Positions 23,825 to 32,800 of a DNA stretch of 39,673 nucleotides are shown here, piece after piece. The notes below the pieces were generated by a model that searched no databases, had not been told where the DNA came from, and saw nothing but the letters and a program-made list of their open reading frames with translations. The position numbers and the translations under genes were made by a program. Source of the stretch: Bacteroidaceae bacterium (GTDB lineage: Bacteria > Bacteroidota > Bacteroidia > Bacteroidales > Bacteroidaceae); NCBI GenBank assembly GCA_024401095.1, contig JAKSLR010000029.1:1-39673 (forward strand), read 5' to 3'. The stretch's first letter is position 1, and each line of letters begins with the position of its first letter.

Positions 23825-24598
23825 ATGAACATTGAAACACTCATACAGACAGTAAAAGAGGCATCAAGCCTCATGGTCAAACAAAACTTTGAAATTACCC
23901 AGAAAGACGGGTATGCCAATATCGTGACTTCTTCGGATGTAGCTGTCCAGGAATTCCTCTGCAAAAGGCTGGCAGAATTACTCCCTGGCAGTGGATTCTT
24001 ATGTGAAGAATCCGACTATTGGGAGTTGAACAAGGAATATACGTGGATCATTGATCCTATTGACGGAACAGCCAACTACTCTCGCGGCATTGACCAATGT
24101 GCCATCAGTGTAGCCTTGAAACATGGAGCAGAAATGGAAATGGGGGTTGTCTACGTACCTTGGGCCAATGAACTATTCCATGCAGAAAAAGGGAAAGGAG
24201 CTTTTCTCAACGGAGAGCCTATTCACGTATCCAAGCGCCCTTTTGAAAACGCAGTCCTTTGCACTGCACTGCCTGTCTATCACAAGGAATTTGCCCCAAT
24301 CTGCCAAAAGATCATATTGGAAACATTTCTTCAGATCAACGATGTTCGTCGTTTTGGTGCAGCTGCGCCGGAACTTTGCTACTTGGGCATGGGACGATGT
24401 GAACTTTATTTCGAGTATCTGCTCAGCCCATGGGATTTTGCAGCTGCCTCTGTCATCCTGACCGAAGCAGGTGGCATCGTAACAGACCGTAAGGGAAATC
24501 CGCTGACATTTACAGAACCTAGCGGTGTACTGGCAGCCAACTGCAAGGAAACGCATGAACGCATGTTAGCAATTATTAAACAGAAAATAAAAGACTAA
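23825..24598 (+). CDS. Inositol monophosphatase family protein
   Basis: A 257-residue phosphatase. The metal site is complete: FLCEES (Glu61/62), IDPIDGTANY (Asp77, Asp80) and SPWDFAAASVILTEAGG near residue 204. This family includes inositol monophosphatase, CysQ (PAP phosphatase) and fructose-1,6-bisphosphatase-like enzymes, and the exact substrate is not settled by these motifs. The ATG directly follows the FNT stop, and the HDIG gene starts 2 bases after its own stop. Confidence 0.92.
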   Translation: MNIETLIQTVKEASSLMVKQNFEITQKDGYANIVTSSDVAVQEFLCKRLAELLPGSGFLCEESDYWELNKEYTWIIDPIDGTANYSRGIDQCAISVALKHGAEMEMGVVYVPWANELFHAEKGKGAFLNGEPIHVSKRPFENAVLCTALPVYHKEFAPICQKIILETFLQINDVRRFGAAAPELCYLGMGRCELYFEYLLSPWDFAAASVILTEAGGIVTDRKGNPLTFTEPSGVLAANCKETHERMLAIIKQKIKD

Positions 24599-24600
24599 AT

Positions 24601-25173
24601 ATGGAAGCATATATCTCAAGAGAAGCAGCCTTGGAGTTGCTTAAGAAATACAACCAGGATCCATTTCACATACAACATGCCTATACAGTAGAAGGTGTAA
24701 TGCGCTGGTACGCAGAGCAAATGGGTGAAGATGTAGATTTCTGGGGCATGGTAGGCTTACTTCATGACATCGATTTCGAACAATTCCCAGAAGAGCACTG
24801 CATCAAGGCACCAGACTTGCTCCGCGAGGGCGGTGTTGGTGAAGAGATGATTCATGCCATCTGCAGCCACGCATACGGCATGCATGTAGACATAAAGCCT
24901 GAGCACATCATGGAAAAGGTGCTTTTTGCCACTGACGAGCTCACAGGCCTGATTTGGGCTGCAGCTCTCATGCGACCATCCAAGAGTGTACAGGATATGG
25001 AGCTGAAATCATTGAAAAAGAAATACAAGTCAAAAGGTTTTGCTGCAGGATGTTCCCGCGAAGTCATTGAACAGGGAGCAGAAATGCTGGGATGGGATTT
25101 AAATGATTTATTGGAAAAAACCATGGAGGCCATGCGCAGCTGCGAAACCTCTGTTAGTGAACAAATGAAATGA
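24601..25173 (+). CDS. HDIG domain hydrolase
   Basis: A 190-residue HD protein with the core DPFHIQHAYTVEGVMRWYA, VGLLHDIDFEQFPEEHC (the HD pair), and AICSHAYGM followed by KVLFATDELTGLI. It is a common small HDIG-type phosphohydrolase of unknown substrate. The SDR start overlaps its stop by 4 bases. Confidence 0.88.
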   Translation: MEAYISREAALELLKKYNQDPFHIQHAYTVEGVMRWYAEQMGEDVDFWGMVGLLHDIDFEQFPEEHCIKAPDLLREGGVGEEMIHAICSHAYGMHVDIKPEHIMEKVLFATDELTGLIWAAALMRPSKSVQDMELKSLKKKYKSKGFAAGCSREVIEQGAEMLGWDLNDLLEKTMEAMRSCETSVSEQMK

Positions 25174-25937
25174 GTGAACCCAAGCGAGCCATCATTATTG
25201 GAGCGACCTCAGGCATAGGTTTAGCCGTAGCCAGACAGCTATCCCGCAAAGGATGGCAGATTGGTATAGCTGGTCGTCGGCAGCAATTACTACAAGAGAT
25301 TCAGCGTCAAGATCTTAACATTGTGGCAACGCAATGCATTGATGTGACAAGTGAAGATGCTGTTGAAGGTTTGAAGACCCTTATTGGGAAGACTGGTGGC
25401 ATGGATTTATATTTCCATAGTTCTGGCATTGGGTATCAAAATCCTCTTCTGGATTTTGAAAAGGAAATGAATACTGTTCAGACCAATGCTGTAGGATTTA
25501 CCCGCATGGTTCTCACTGCTTTTAAATACTATCAGGAACATTCTGAGATTAAGGGTCACATCGCAGTCATCAGTAGTATAGCCGGAACCAAAGGCTTAGG
25601 TGCAGCTCCATCCTACTCTTCCACAAAACGCTATGTAAACCATTACTTGGAGTGCCTTGTACAGTTATCCCATATCAAAGGCATGAAAAACCTGACTATC
25701 AGTGATATCCGGCCAGGTTTTGTGCGCACGCCATTATTAAAGGATGGAGGAGACTACCCATTTCAGCTGGATGTGGAAAAAGTTGCAGCAGAAATAATCA
25801 GAGGATTAGAAAAGAAGAAATCCATTATCACAGTCGATTGGAAATACAGAATTATAGTATTTTTCTGGAGGCTCGTTCCACGCTGGATTTGGGTACGAAT
25901 GAATGTTGTAAACAAGAAAAAACTCATAGAAAAATGA
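25170..25937 (+). CDS. SDR family protein with hydrophobic C-terminus
   Basis: A 255-residue SDR. GATSGIGLAVARQL and GRRQQLLQEIQ bind NADP(H); VISSIAGTKGLGAAPSYSSTKRYV carries the Ser and Tyr-x3-Lys triad; DIRPGFVRTPLL follows. The NNAG element is HSSGIG. Unlike its classical relatives, the last 45 residues carry Trp/Phe/Arg-rich hydrophobic segments (YRIIVFFWRLVPRWIWVRM), which may dock on the membrane. Its stop overlaps the Dabb start by 4 bases (ATGA). Confidence 0.88.
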   Translation: MSEPKRAIIIGATSGIGLAVARQLSRKGWQIGIAGRRQQLLQEIQRQDLNIVATQCIDVTSEDAVEGLKTLIGKTGGMDLYFHSSGIGYQNPLLDFEKEMNTVQTNAVGFTRMVLTAFKYYQEHSEIKGHIAVISSIAGTKGLGAAPSYSSTKRYVNHYLECLVQLSHIKGMKNLTISDIRPGFVRTPLLKDGGDYPFQLDVEKVAAEIIRGLEKKKSIITVDWKYRIIVFFWRLVPRWIWVRMNVVNKKKLIEK

Positions 25938-26230
25938 TAAAACATATTGTCATGTGGAAACTCAAGCCAGAGGCTGAGGGTCGAACTGCAAAAGAGAATG
26001 CACTGTGGATGAAAGAACATCTGGAAGCACTTTTGGGAGTGGTTCCACAGTTAAAGAGTTGTGAAGTAGGAATCAATGTGAAGGAAGGCAACTATGATGC
26101 CTGCCTCATCAGCACTTTTGATTCTCTGGAAGATCTGGCAGCTTATAAAGTACATCCGGAGCATGTCAAGATCAGTTCCTATTGTAAATTAGTTCGTGAA
26201 AACCGTGTAGCTTGCGATTTCGTCATATGA
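25934..26230 (+). CDS. Dabb family protein (stress-responsive A/B barrel)
   Basis: A 98-residue protein matching the Dabb ferredoxin-like barrel: MIKHIVMWKLKPEAE, then LEALLGVVPQLKSCEVGIN, YDACLISTFDSLEDLAAYKVHPEHVKI. The ligand or reaction of stand-alone Dabb proteins is usually unknown. An upstream in-frame ATG at 25838 lies inside the SDR gene, so the ATG overlapping its stop is preferred. Confidence 0.9.
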   Translation: MIKHIVMWKLKPEAEGRTAKENALWMKEHLEALLGVVPQLKSCEVGINVKEGNYDACLISTFDSLEDLAAYKVHPEHVKISSYCKLVRENRVACDFVI

Positions 26231-26781
26231 ATGAAATAGGAAACCAATATCTGGACAATTACGAGCAGGGGCTCATGCAGAACCTGCTGAAGATGCTTAC
26301 CAACATGAAAATGCTAAACGGGCAGCTTTTGTCTACTCCCGATATTACCGAGAAATGGGAACAGGTAGCTCCAGGTTACATTGCTGATGCAGTAAAGGAA
26401 ATAGCAAAATATCCTACCGTTTCTTTAGGATGGGCCATGTATTTGGGAATGGCCATTGCCCGTTATTGGGACGACGACTGGGAATTCTACGGTCCTAAGA
26501 CCAACTTGTACGAGTATCTCCGTGATATCCGTGGATTTGATTATATGGATGAAGTAGTAAGAGGTAATATCCTCCAGCTTGAGGGTGCTGCCTTTGATGA
26601 ACTGGAAACAGTTGTTCAAAGTTGCTCCCAGCAGGCACTGGCTCAAATTCGCCATGAGCAGATAGAGCCACAGAGTGCTATGGCATTTCATGTCTATGTA
26701 CGCAGTATCAAAGTTCTTTACGAACTGGGAGCTGCAATGGAGCTAAAGGCATTAGGATATAAATTTGAAAAACTGAAATAA
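26227..26781 (+). CDS. Hypothetical protein
   Basis: A 184-residue protein I do not recognise. It has a helical pattern: an amphipathic N-terminus (LLKMLTNMKMLNG), the segment YPTVSLGWAMYLGMAIARYWDDDWEFYGPKTNLYEYL, and a C-terminal AAMELKALGYKFEKLK. No signal peptide or transmembrane helix is obvious. Its start overlaps the Dabb stop by 4 bases, and the AlaX-like gene starts 2 bases after its own stop. The tight coupling says it belongs to this operon's function, but no function can be named. Confidence 0.75.
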   Translation: MNEIGNQYLDNYEQGLMQNLLKMLTNMKMLNGQLLSTPDITEKWEQVAPGYIADAVKEIAKYPTVSLGWAMYLGMAIARYWDDDWEFYGPKTNLYEYLRDIRGFDYMDEVVRGNILQLEGAAFDELETVVQSCSQQALAQIRHEQIEPQSAMAFHVYVRSIKVLYELGAAMELKALGYKFEKLK

Positions 26782-26783
26782 CA

Positions 26784-27248
26784 ATGGAAGAACCGATACT
26801 AAACGAGCACAACAAGGCGGAATTTCCACCGGCACACACTGCAGAGCATCTGTTGAACCAGACCATGGTCCGCATGTTTGGCTGTGGTAGATCCAAGAAT
26901 GCCCATATCGAGCGGAAGAAAAGCAAGATAAACTGGCCACTGCCCACCTGTCCTACCCCGGAACAGGTTGCAGAGATAGAAAAGACCATGAACGACCTCA
27001 TTTCACAGGACCTTCCTGTTACCTATGAGTTTGTTACACGTGACAACATTCCATCCGATGTTTCCCTAGAGAAATTACCAGAAGATGCATCAGAGACCCT
27101 GCGACTGGTTCGCATCGGCAACTACGATGTATGTGCATGCATTGGTACCCATGTGGAAAGTACCGGTAAAATCGGTTCTTTTAAAATTAATAGTACAAGT
27201 TATAACGAGGGCAATTTCCGAATTGTCTTTAAAGTACCTACAGAATGA
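26784..27248 (+). CDS. AlaX-like threonyl/alanyl-tRNA editing (SAD) domain protein
   Basis: A 154-residue protein resembling the tRNA_SAD editing domain. The zinc ligands are His18 and His22 in HTAEHLLNQ and Cys119 and His123 in CIGTHVES, the usual HxxxH and CxxxH pairs. In AlaX proteins this domain removes serine or glycine wrongly attached to tRNA-Ala, but this copy may act on another substrate because it is short. It has no synthetase or tRNA-binding domain. The next gene overlaps its stop by 4 bases. Confidence 0.8.
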   Translation: MEEPILNEHNKAEFPPAHTAEHLLNQTMVRMFGCGRSKNAHIERKKSKINWPLPTCPTPEQVAEIEKTMNDLISQDLPVTYEFVTRDNIPSDVSLEKLPEDASETLRLVRIGNYDVCACIGTHVESTGKIGSFKINSTSYNEGNFRIVFKVPTE

Positions 27249-27763
27249 ACATACGACCAGCTACCCCACTCGATGCCGAGGAGATATTAAACATCTATGC
27301 TCCCTACATTACCGATACAGCCATAACCTTTGAATATACAGTACCTAGCCTGGAGGATTTCCGTCAACGCATTGTCAACACCCTGCTGAAATACCCTTAT
27401 CTGGTAGCTCTAGAAGATGACAAGATTGTAGGATACGCCTACGCTGGAGTTTTCAAGGGGCGAGCAGCCTATGATCACTGCGTAGAAACCAGTATCTATG
27501 TACAAATGGATGTACATGGAAAAGGCATAGGAAAAGCACTTTATGCAGAACTGGAAGAACGTTTGAAAGAACAAGGTATCCTCAATGTAAATGCCTGCAT
27601 TACCTGGTCTGAAAAAGAAAATGAATATGTCACTCATCAGAGTCCAGACTTTCATGAGCATCTGGGTTATAAACGATGCGCCCATTTCCATCAATGCGGT
27701 TACAAGTTTGGCCAATGGTTCGACATGATTTGGATGGAGAAAATGATTGGAGAGCATAATTAG
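27245..27763 (+). CDS. GNAT acetyltransferase (phosphinothricin-type)
   Basis: A 172-residue GNAT. The opening RPATPLDAEEILNIYAPYITDTAITFEY, the VHGKGIGKALYAELEERL acetyl-CoA loop, and FHEHLGYKRCAHFHQCGYKFGQWFDMIWMEK are close to phosphinothricin/methionine-sulfoximine N-acetyltransferases. The real substrate in this organism is unknown. It ends the eight-gene operon, and an intrinsic terminator follows. Confidence 0.9.
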   Translation: MNIRPATPLDAEEILNIYAPYITDTAITFEYTVPSLEDFRQRIVNTLLKYPYLVALEDDKIVGYAYAGVFKGRAAYDHCVETSIYVQMDVHGKGIGKALYAELEERLKEQGILNVNACITWSEKENEYVTHQSPDFHEHLGYKRCAHFHQCGYKFGQWFDMIWMEKMIGEHN

Positions 27764-27768
27764 TTTAT

Positions 27769-27793
27769 TTGCAACCAGATTGCAAGTTTTTTT
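27769..27793 (+). terminator. Probable intrinsic terminator at the end of the FNT-GNAT operon
   Basis: TTGCAA (27769-27774) and TTGCAA (27780-27785), itself palindromic, form a 6-bp stem plus a T-G wobble around the loop CCAGA. The run of seven T follows at 27787-27793. The stem is short, so moderate confidence. Confidence 0.6.
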
Positions 27794-27796
27794 CCT

Positions 27797-27804
27797 TATC
27801 TTTG
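27797..27804 (+). promoter_or_regulatory. -7 element of the metal-efflux operon
   Basis: TATCTTTG is an exact -7 directly after the terminator. The TTG start of the first gene lies 25 bases downstream. Confidence 0.75.
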
Positions 27805-27829
27805 CAAACGTTCTAAAATGTTGTAATCC

Positions 27830-28189
27830 TTGAAACAAAGACTAGCCATATTCCTTTTAATGCTGGCCGGGGTATTTATCCTGGTGCATGCGGCTATTCC
27901 GCATCATCATCATTGGGATGCTATCTTCTTGGAAAGCGACGAATGCCATCATCACGGAGAAGACGATGATGAATTAGACGAAATCATGGTTTTTGCCTAT
28001 ACCAAGCAACAACCTTTTGATCTCAACCTTCTCATCTCACCTGTTTTCTTGGAACCTCTTTTGATAGAGATTTCGGCAGTCAAGTGGAACAAGTTGTTTA
28101 CTGTTCCTAGTATCTATCAGGAATCTTTCTATCATTCTTATATTACTGAGGTCCAAAGCCTTAGAGGCCCTCCTACCTGTTATTGTTAG
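27830..28189 (+). CDS. His-rich small exported or membrane protein
   Basis: A 119-residue protein with a TTG start (the ATG at 27818 is followed by a stop after one codon). The N-terminal hydrophobic helix (residues about 3-22) is a signal or membrane anchor, followed by IPHHHHWD (25-28), a second His run ECHHHGEDDDE, and C-terminal Cys residues. Similar short His-motif proteins precede RND efflux genes in Bacteroidales (DUF6769-like), which is a tentative match. It heads the czc-type operon, so a metal-binding or sensing role is likely (inference). Confidence 0.65.
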   Translation: MKQRLAIFLLMLAGVFILVHAAIPHHHHWDAIFLESDECHHHGEDDDELDEIMVFAYTKQQPFDLNLLISPVFLEPLLIEISAVKWNKLFTVPSIYQESFYHSYITEVQSLRGPPTCYC

Positions 28190-28192
28190 TTT

Positions 28193-28228
28193 TTTTCAAG
28201 CCCCAAGTAGGCATTTTATACTTGAAAA
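28193..28228 (+). repeat. Weak inverted repeat ahead of czcB
   Basis: TTTTCAAG (28193-28200) and CTTGAAAA (28221-28228) are perfect 8-bp arms around a 20-base loop in the short gap between the His-rich gene and czcB. It could be a translational or processing element or chance. Confidence 0.3.
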
Positions 28229-28257
28229 GCAAATAATTAACACTAACAGATACAATA

Positions 28258-29856
28258 ATGAAATTTCAAAATATAGTAAGTGTGATGGCATTTTCTGCCA
28301 TGACACTCGTTGGCTGTAATGGACATGAAGGCCACGATCATGAGCATGAACATGAACACGAACACGAACATGCAGAAGAACATAATCATGAGCATGAACA
28401 TGCTGAGGGGCATGAACATGAAGGTCATGGACACATGCTACAATTGGTAGCATACGGACAGAACCTGGAAGTTTATGCAGAAGCACACCCTTTTGAAGTA
28501 GGCGAAGATAACGACCTGCTTCTTCACCTGACTTCTCTGAAAGATTTCAAGCCTATCACAGATGGTTCACTGACAGTAATTCTGGAAGTTGGTGGAAAGA
28601 AAACCACAGCAAAATGTGCTGCGCCAGAAAAGCCAGGCCTTTTTGCAATAGAAATAACTCCAGAAAAAGCCGGCAAAGGAAAGCTTACTTTCCAGCATAC
28701 TTCATCAAACGGGAACTCAACTGCCACTATTACAGATGTGATGGTATTTGATGACGAGCATGAAGCACACGAATATGCCGAGGAACAGGAAAAGACAACT
28801 GCCAATGGAGTTAATTTCCCTAAGGCGCTAAGTTGGGGTGTAGATTTCTCTACACAACCCGTTACAAAACAGCAAATAGGAAAGGTAATCCGTACCGTAG
28901 CACAGATACAGCCATCCCAAGGCGATGAGGTTATCGTATCAGCAAAGGCTGACGGTGTAGTTACACTGGCAGGAGGAACACTGACCGAAGGTAGCTCAAT
29001 AAGTGCAGGTCAAGCTATCTGCAGCATTGATGCATCTGCTACAGCCAATAACAACCTGTCTGTTCAGCAAGGCCAGGCGCAGGCAGAATACAACCGTGCC
29101 AAAGCGGAATATGAACGTCTCAAGGCTCTGCGCGAAGACAAACTGGTCTTGGAATCTGAAGTAAGTGCAGCCAAGGCTGCCTATGAAAGTGCAGACGCTG
29201 CACTTAAAGGACTGAAAAAGAACTTTGGTGCTGGCATCCAGGGGGTAAAATCTCCTAGAGCAGGATATCTGAAGCAACTTCTGGTCAGCAATGGTCAATT
29301 CGTCAGCGCAGGACAGCCTGTCGCTGTCATCACTCAGAGCAAGACGCTTCGCATGAAAGCTGAGGTTCAAGCCAGCAATTACAGTTATTTAAAAGACATT
29401 TGCGGAGCAAATATACGTAAAGTAGACACTGGTGCTGCAGATGCCCAGACATGGTCTTTAGAGGAACTTGGTGGTAAGGTTGTCAGCTACGGTAAGCAGA
29501 CAGACACAACCAGTCCGCTTATTCCTGTTACTTTCGAAGTCAACAATGTACTGGAGTTCCTTCCTGGAACATTCGTGGAAATGTTCATCTTGACACGTTC
29601 AACCGAAGAGAAGATTACTATTCCTGCAGAATCCGTTTTGGAAGAGCAAGGAAACTACTTTGTTTACGTACAGGTAACCCCAGAGTTGTTTGAAAAGCGC
29701 CAGGTTAAAATTGGAGTAACCGATGGCAAGCGTACAGAAATCACTAATGGCGTTGCTGTTGGCGAACGCGTAGTAGCTCATGGCGCCACACTGGTGAAAC
29801 TGCAGGGTGCGACAGGCAGTGTAGATCCTCACAGTGGCCATTCACATGCTCACTAA
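28258..29856 (+). CDS. czcB: Heavy-metal efflux RND periplasmic adaptor (CzcB/CusB-like)
   Basis: A 532-residue lipoprotein: the lipobox LVGC puts the lipidated Cys at residue 20. Residues about 21-60 are a His-rich string with roughly 16 His in EH/GH repeats, and another His-rich end (HSGHSHAH) closes the protein. The middle has a membrane-fusion-protein plan: the hairpin coiled coil QAQAEYNRAKAEYERLKALREDK and SEVSAAKAAYESADA, flanked by lipoyl and beta-barrel strands. It links CzcA to the CzcC outer-membrane channel. The next gene (CzcA) starts 19 bases after it. Confidence 0.93.
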   Translation: MKFQNIVSVMAFSAMTLVGCNGHEGHDHEHEHEHEHEHAEEHNHEHEHAEGHEHEGHGHMLQLVAYGQNLEVYAEAHPFEVGEDNDLLLHLTSLKDFKPITDGSLTVILEVGGKKTTAKCAAPEKPGLFAIEITPEKAGKGKLTFQHTSSNGNSTATITDVMVFDDEHEAHEYAEEQEKTTANGVNFPKALSWGVDFSTQPVTKQQIGKVIRTVAQIQPSQGDEVIVSAKADGVVTLAGGTLTEGSSISAGQAICSIDASATANNNLSVQQGQAQAEYNRAKAEYERLKALREDKLVLESEVSAAKAAYESADAALKGLKKNFGAGIQGVKSPRAGYLKQLLVSNGQFVSAGQPVAVITQSKTLRMKAEVQASNYSYLKDICGANIRKVDTGAADAQTWSLEELGGKVVSYGKQTDTTSPLIPVTFEVNNVLEFLPGTFVEMFILTRSTEEKITIPAESVLEEQGNYFVYVQVTPELFEKRQVKIGVTDGKRTEITNGVAVGERVVAHGATLVKLQGATGSVDPHSGHSHAH

Positions 29857-29875
29857 CCATTAAAAGACGTGAGCT

Positions 29876-32800
29876 ATGATAGATAGAATTATATACTTTT
29901 CACTACACAACAAGGTTGCCATTCTTGTAGGAACATTGCTGCTTATTCTGGGAGGTCTCTACACATCCCAGAAAATGGACATCGATGTCTTTCCGGACCT
30001 TACAGCGCCTCAAGTTGTAGTGATGACCGATTGCCACGGCATGGCATCGGAAGAAGTGGAAAGACTCGTATCTTTCCCTATAGAAACGGCATTGAATGGA
30101 GCAACAAACGTACGTCGCGTACGCTCTGGTTCCAATTTCGGATATTCTTTCGTCTGGGCAGAGTTTGACTACGGTATGGACGTGTTCCGTGCCCGCCAGA
30201 TTGTAAGTGAAAAAATGGTTACCTTGGAAGGACAACTTCCAGAAGGCATTACACCAGAGCTTGCACCACAGTCCAGCGTAATGGGTGAAATTCTGTTTGT
30301 GGGCCTACAGAGTACAGGTGAGACCAATATGATGGAACTTCGAAGTCTGGCCGACTGGGTACTAAAACCTGCCATCCTTTCCACAGGTGGTGTGTCACAG
30401 GTAACCATCATTGGTGGTGACTACAAACAATATCAGGTACAGGCAGACCCGTTGCTCATGGATGCCTATGGGGTAACCATGGATGAACTATCTGCTACGG
30501 TGAAAACCATGAGTGTCAACAGTGAAGGCAGCGTGATTCGTGACTTCGGAAATGAATACGCATTGCGCGGCATGGGACGGACCAATGACCTGGAAGAACT
30601 TGCGAAGACAGTCATCAAGACCACAGGAGAAAACCGTCAGGCAATTACAGTGGGTGATGTTGCTAAAGTTGTCATTGCCCCTGGAATCAAGATGGGTACA
30701 GCCAGTATGAATGGTAAACCGGCTGTAATCTTGTCTATTTCAAAGCAGCCCAACATCAACACATTGAATGTTACAGAAAAAATAGAAGCAAATCTTCAGT
30801 CTGTCCGACAGTCTTTACCAAAGGATGTAGTCATGGATACAAATATATTCAGACAGGCTGATTTCATTCAGAGTTCTGTGTACAATGTAGGTGAAGCACT
30901 TATAGAAGGTGCCATCCTCTGTATCATCATCTTGTTCCTGTTCTTGGGTTCCATCCGTACCACCATTATTTCTGTGGCAGCTATTCCATTGTCACTGTTA
31001 GGTACCATCATCGTACTTTGGGCTTTGGGAATGGAAATCAACACCATGACATTGGGTGGTATGTGTATTGCCATCGGTTCTCTGGTTGACGATGCCATCA
31101 TCGATGTGGAGAACGTGTATAAAAGACTGAAGCAGAACCATGCGCTTCCAGAGGAAAAACGTCGTCCTACCATTCAAGTAGTTTTCGATGCATCCAAGGA
31201 AATCCGCTCTTCTATTCTGAACGCAACATTCATTGTCATGGTAGCCTTCGTTCCTATGTTCTTCTTGAGCGGAATGGAAGGCCGTATGCTGAAGCCACTG
31301 GGTATCACCTATATCATTGCATTGGGCATGTCACTCATCGTTGCCATGACTGTTACCCCACTCTTCTGTAACCAGATCCTGACCCATAAGGATTATTTGC
31401 AGAAACAAGAGAAGGACCGTCATTTTGTTGTTCGAATGCTGGAGCACTACGGAAATTCATTGAATTGGGTGTTGAGCCATCAGAAACTGGTATTAGGTAG
31501 TACTATTACAGCCCTGATAGCTGCCATTGCCGTGATGACAAGTTTCGGAAGCAGCTTCTTGCCAGACTTCAATGAAGGAGCCCTGACCATCTCAGCAGTT
31601 TGCAAACCGGGTGTCAGCCTGGAGGAAACCGATAAAGTAGGTCGCATCATGGAACAGAAGATACACGAAGTTCCAGAAGTTTCCAGCACAAGCCGACGTA
31701 CCGGCCGTGGTGAGTTGGACGAGCATTCTCAAACCACAAACTCCATGGAGATTGACGTGAATTTCGGAAAGAGCAAGCGTTCTAATCAAGAGATTACACA
31801 AGACGTGCGTAAGAAAATTGCAGAAGTTCCTGGCGTGGCTACAATTGTAGGCCAGCCTTTGGGACACCGAATAGACCACATGATTTCCGGAACACAGGCC
31901 AGCATTGCCATGAAACTTTTTGGAACCGACCTGAACGAGATGTTCATCATCGGTAACAAGATTAAAGCAGCTGTCAGCGGCATAGAAGGCCTAGTGGATG
32001 TAAATGTAGATCAGCAGACAGAGACTCCACAGCTTCATCTGGTACCAAACAGGACAGCCATGGCTCGCTATGGCATTACCATGGAAGAGTTCAATGAACT
32101 GGTAGTGTTAGGATTCAGCGGTGAGAAAATTGGAGAGATTTATGAAGGACAGCGTTCATACGACTTGGTTATGCGCCTGACACCTGCATATACAGGAAGT
32201 ATTGAAGGTGTACGCAAAGCATTGATTGACACCGGCGACGGGAAAAAAGTTCCTTTGGAAGAAGTTTGCTCTATCGTTTCTACAAGTGGTCCAAACAACA
32301 TTACCAGAGAAAACGTGCAACGCAAGCTTGTTATCTCTGCCAACACATCTGGTCGCGACGTTGGTAGTGTCGTAAAGGATATTCAGAAGACTATTGGAGA
32401 CCAGATTGATCTGCCAGAAGGATATCGCATTGAATACGGAGGACAATTTGAGAGTGCACGTTCTGCAACCCGAACCCTTGCATTGGCTACAATCATTGCA
32501 TTGTTAGTCATCTATTTTCTGCTTTACGCAGAGTTCAAGAGCTTCAGTCTTTCCGGAATAGTCATGGCAGGCCTTCCTCTCGCCATGATGGGCGGCGTGC
32601 TGGGCATTATGTTCAGTTCTTGGGTACTCAGCATCCCTGGTACCATTGGTTTCATTACCCTGTTTGGTATTGCCACACGTAACGGAATCCTGCTGGTATC
32701 ACGCTACAAGCATGGTACAGAACTGGCAAGACAAACTGGAGCCACCCTGAGAGATACAATTATAGAAGGTTCTAAAGACCGCTTGAACCCTATCCTAATG

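Noticed and set aside
28320..28440. Tandem-looking CATGAACATGAACAC repeats that resemble a CRISPR or satellite
   Set aside because: They are degenerate His-Glu codon repeats inside the czcB reading frame, with no spacers or uniform repeat length. The minus-strand His-rich ORF at 28196-28486 is the shadow of the same codons.
30868..31173. Minus-strand ORFs within czcA
   Set aside because: They are antisense shadows of a GC-balanced membrane-protein gene, with no promoter or family match.
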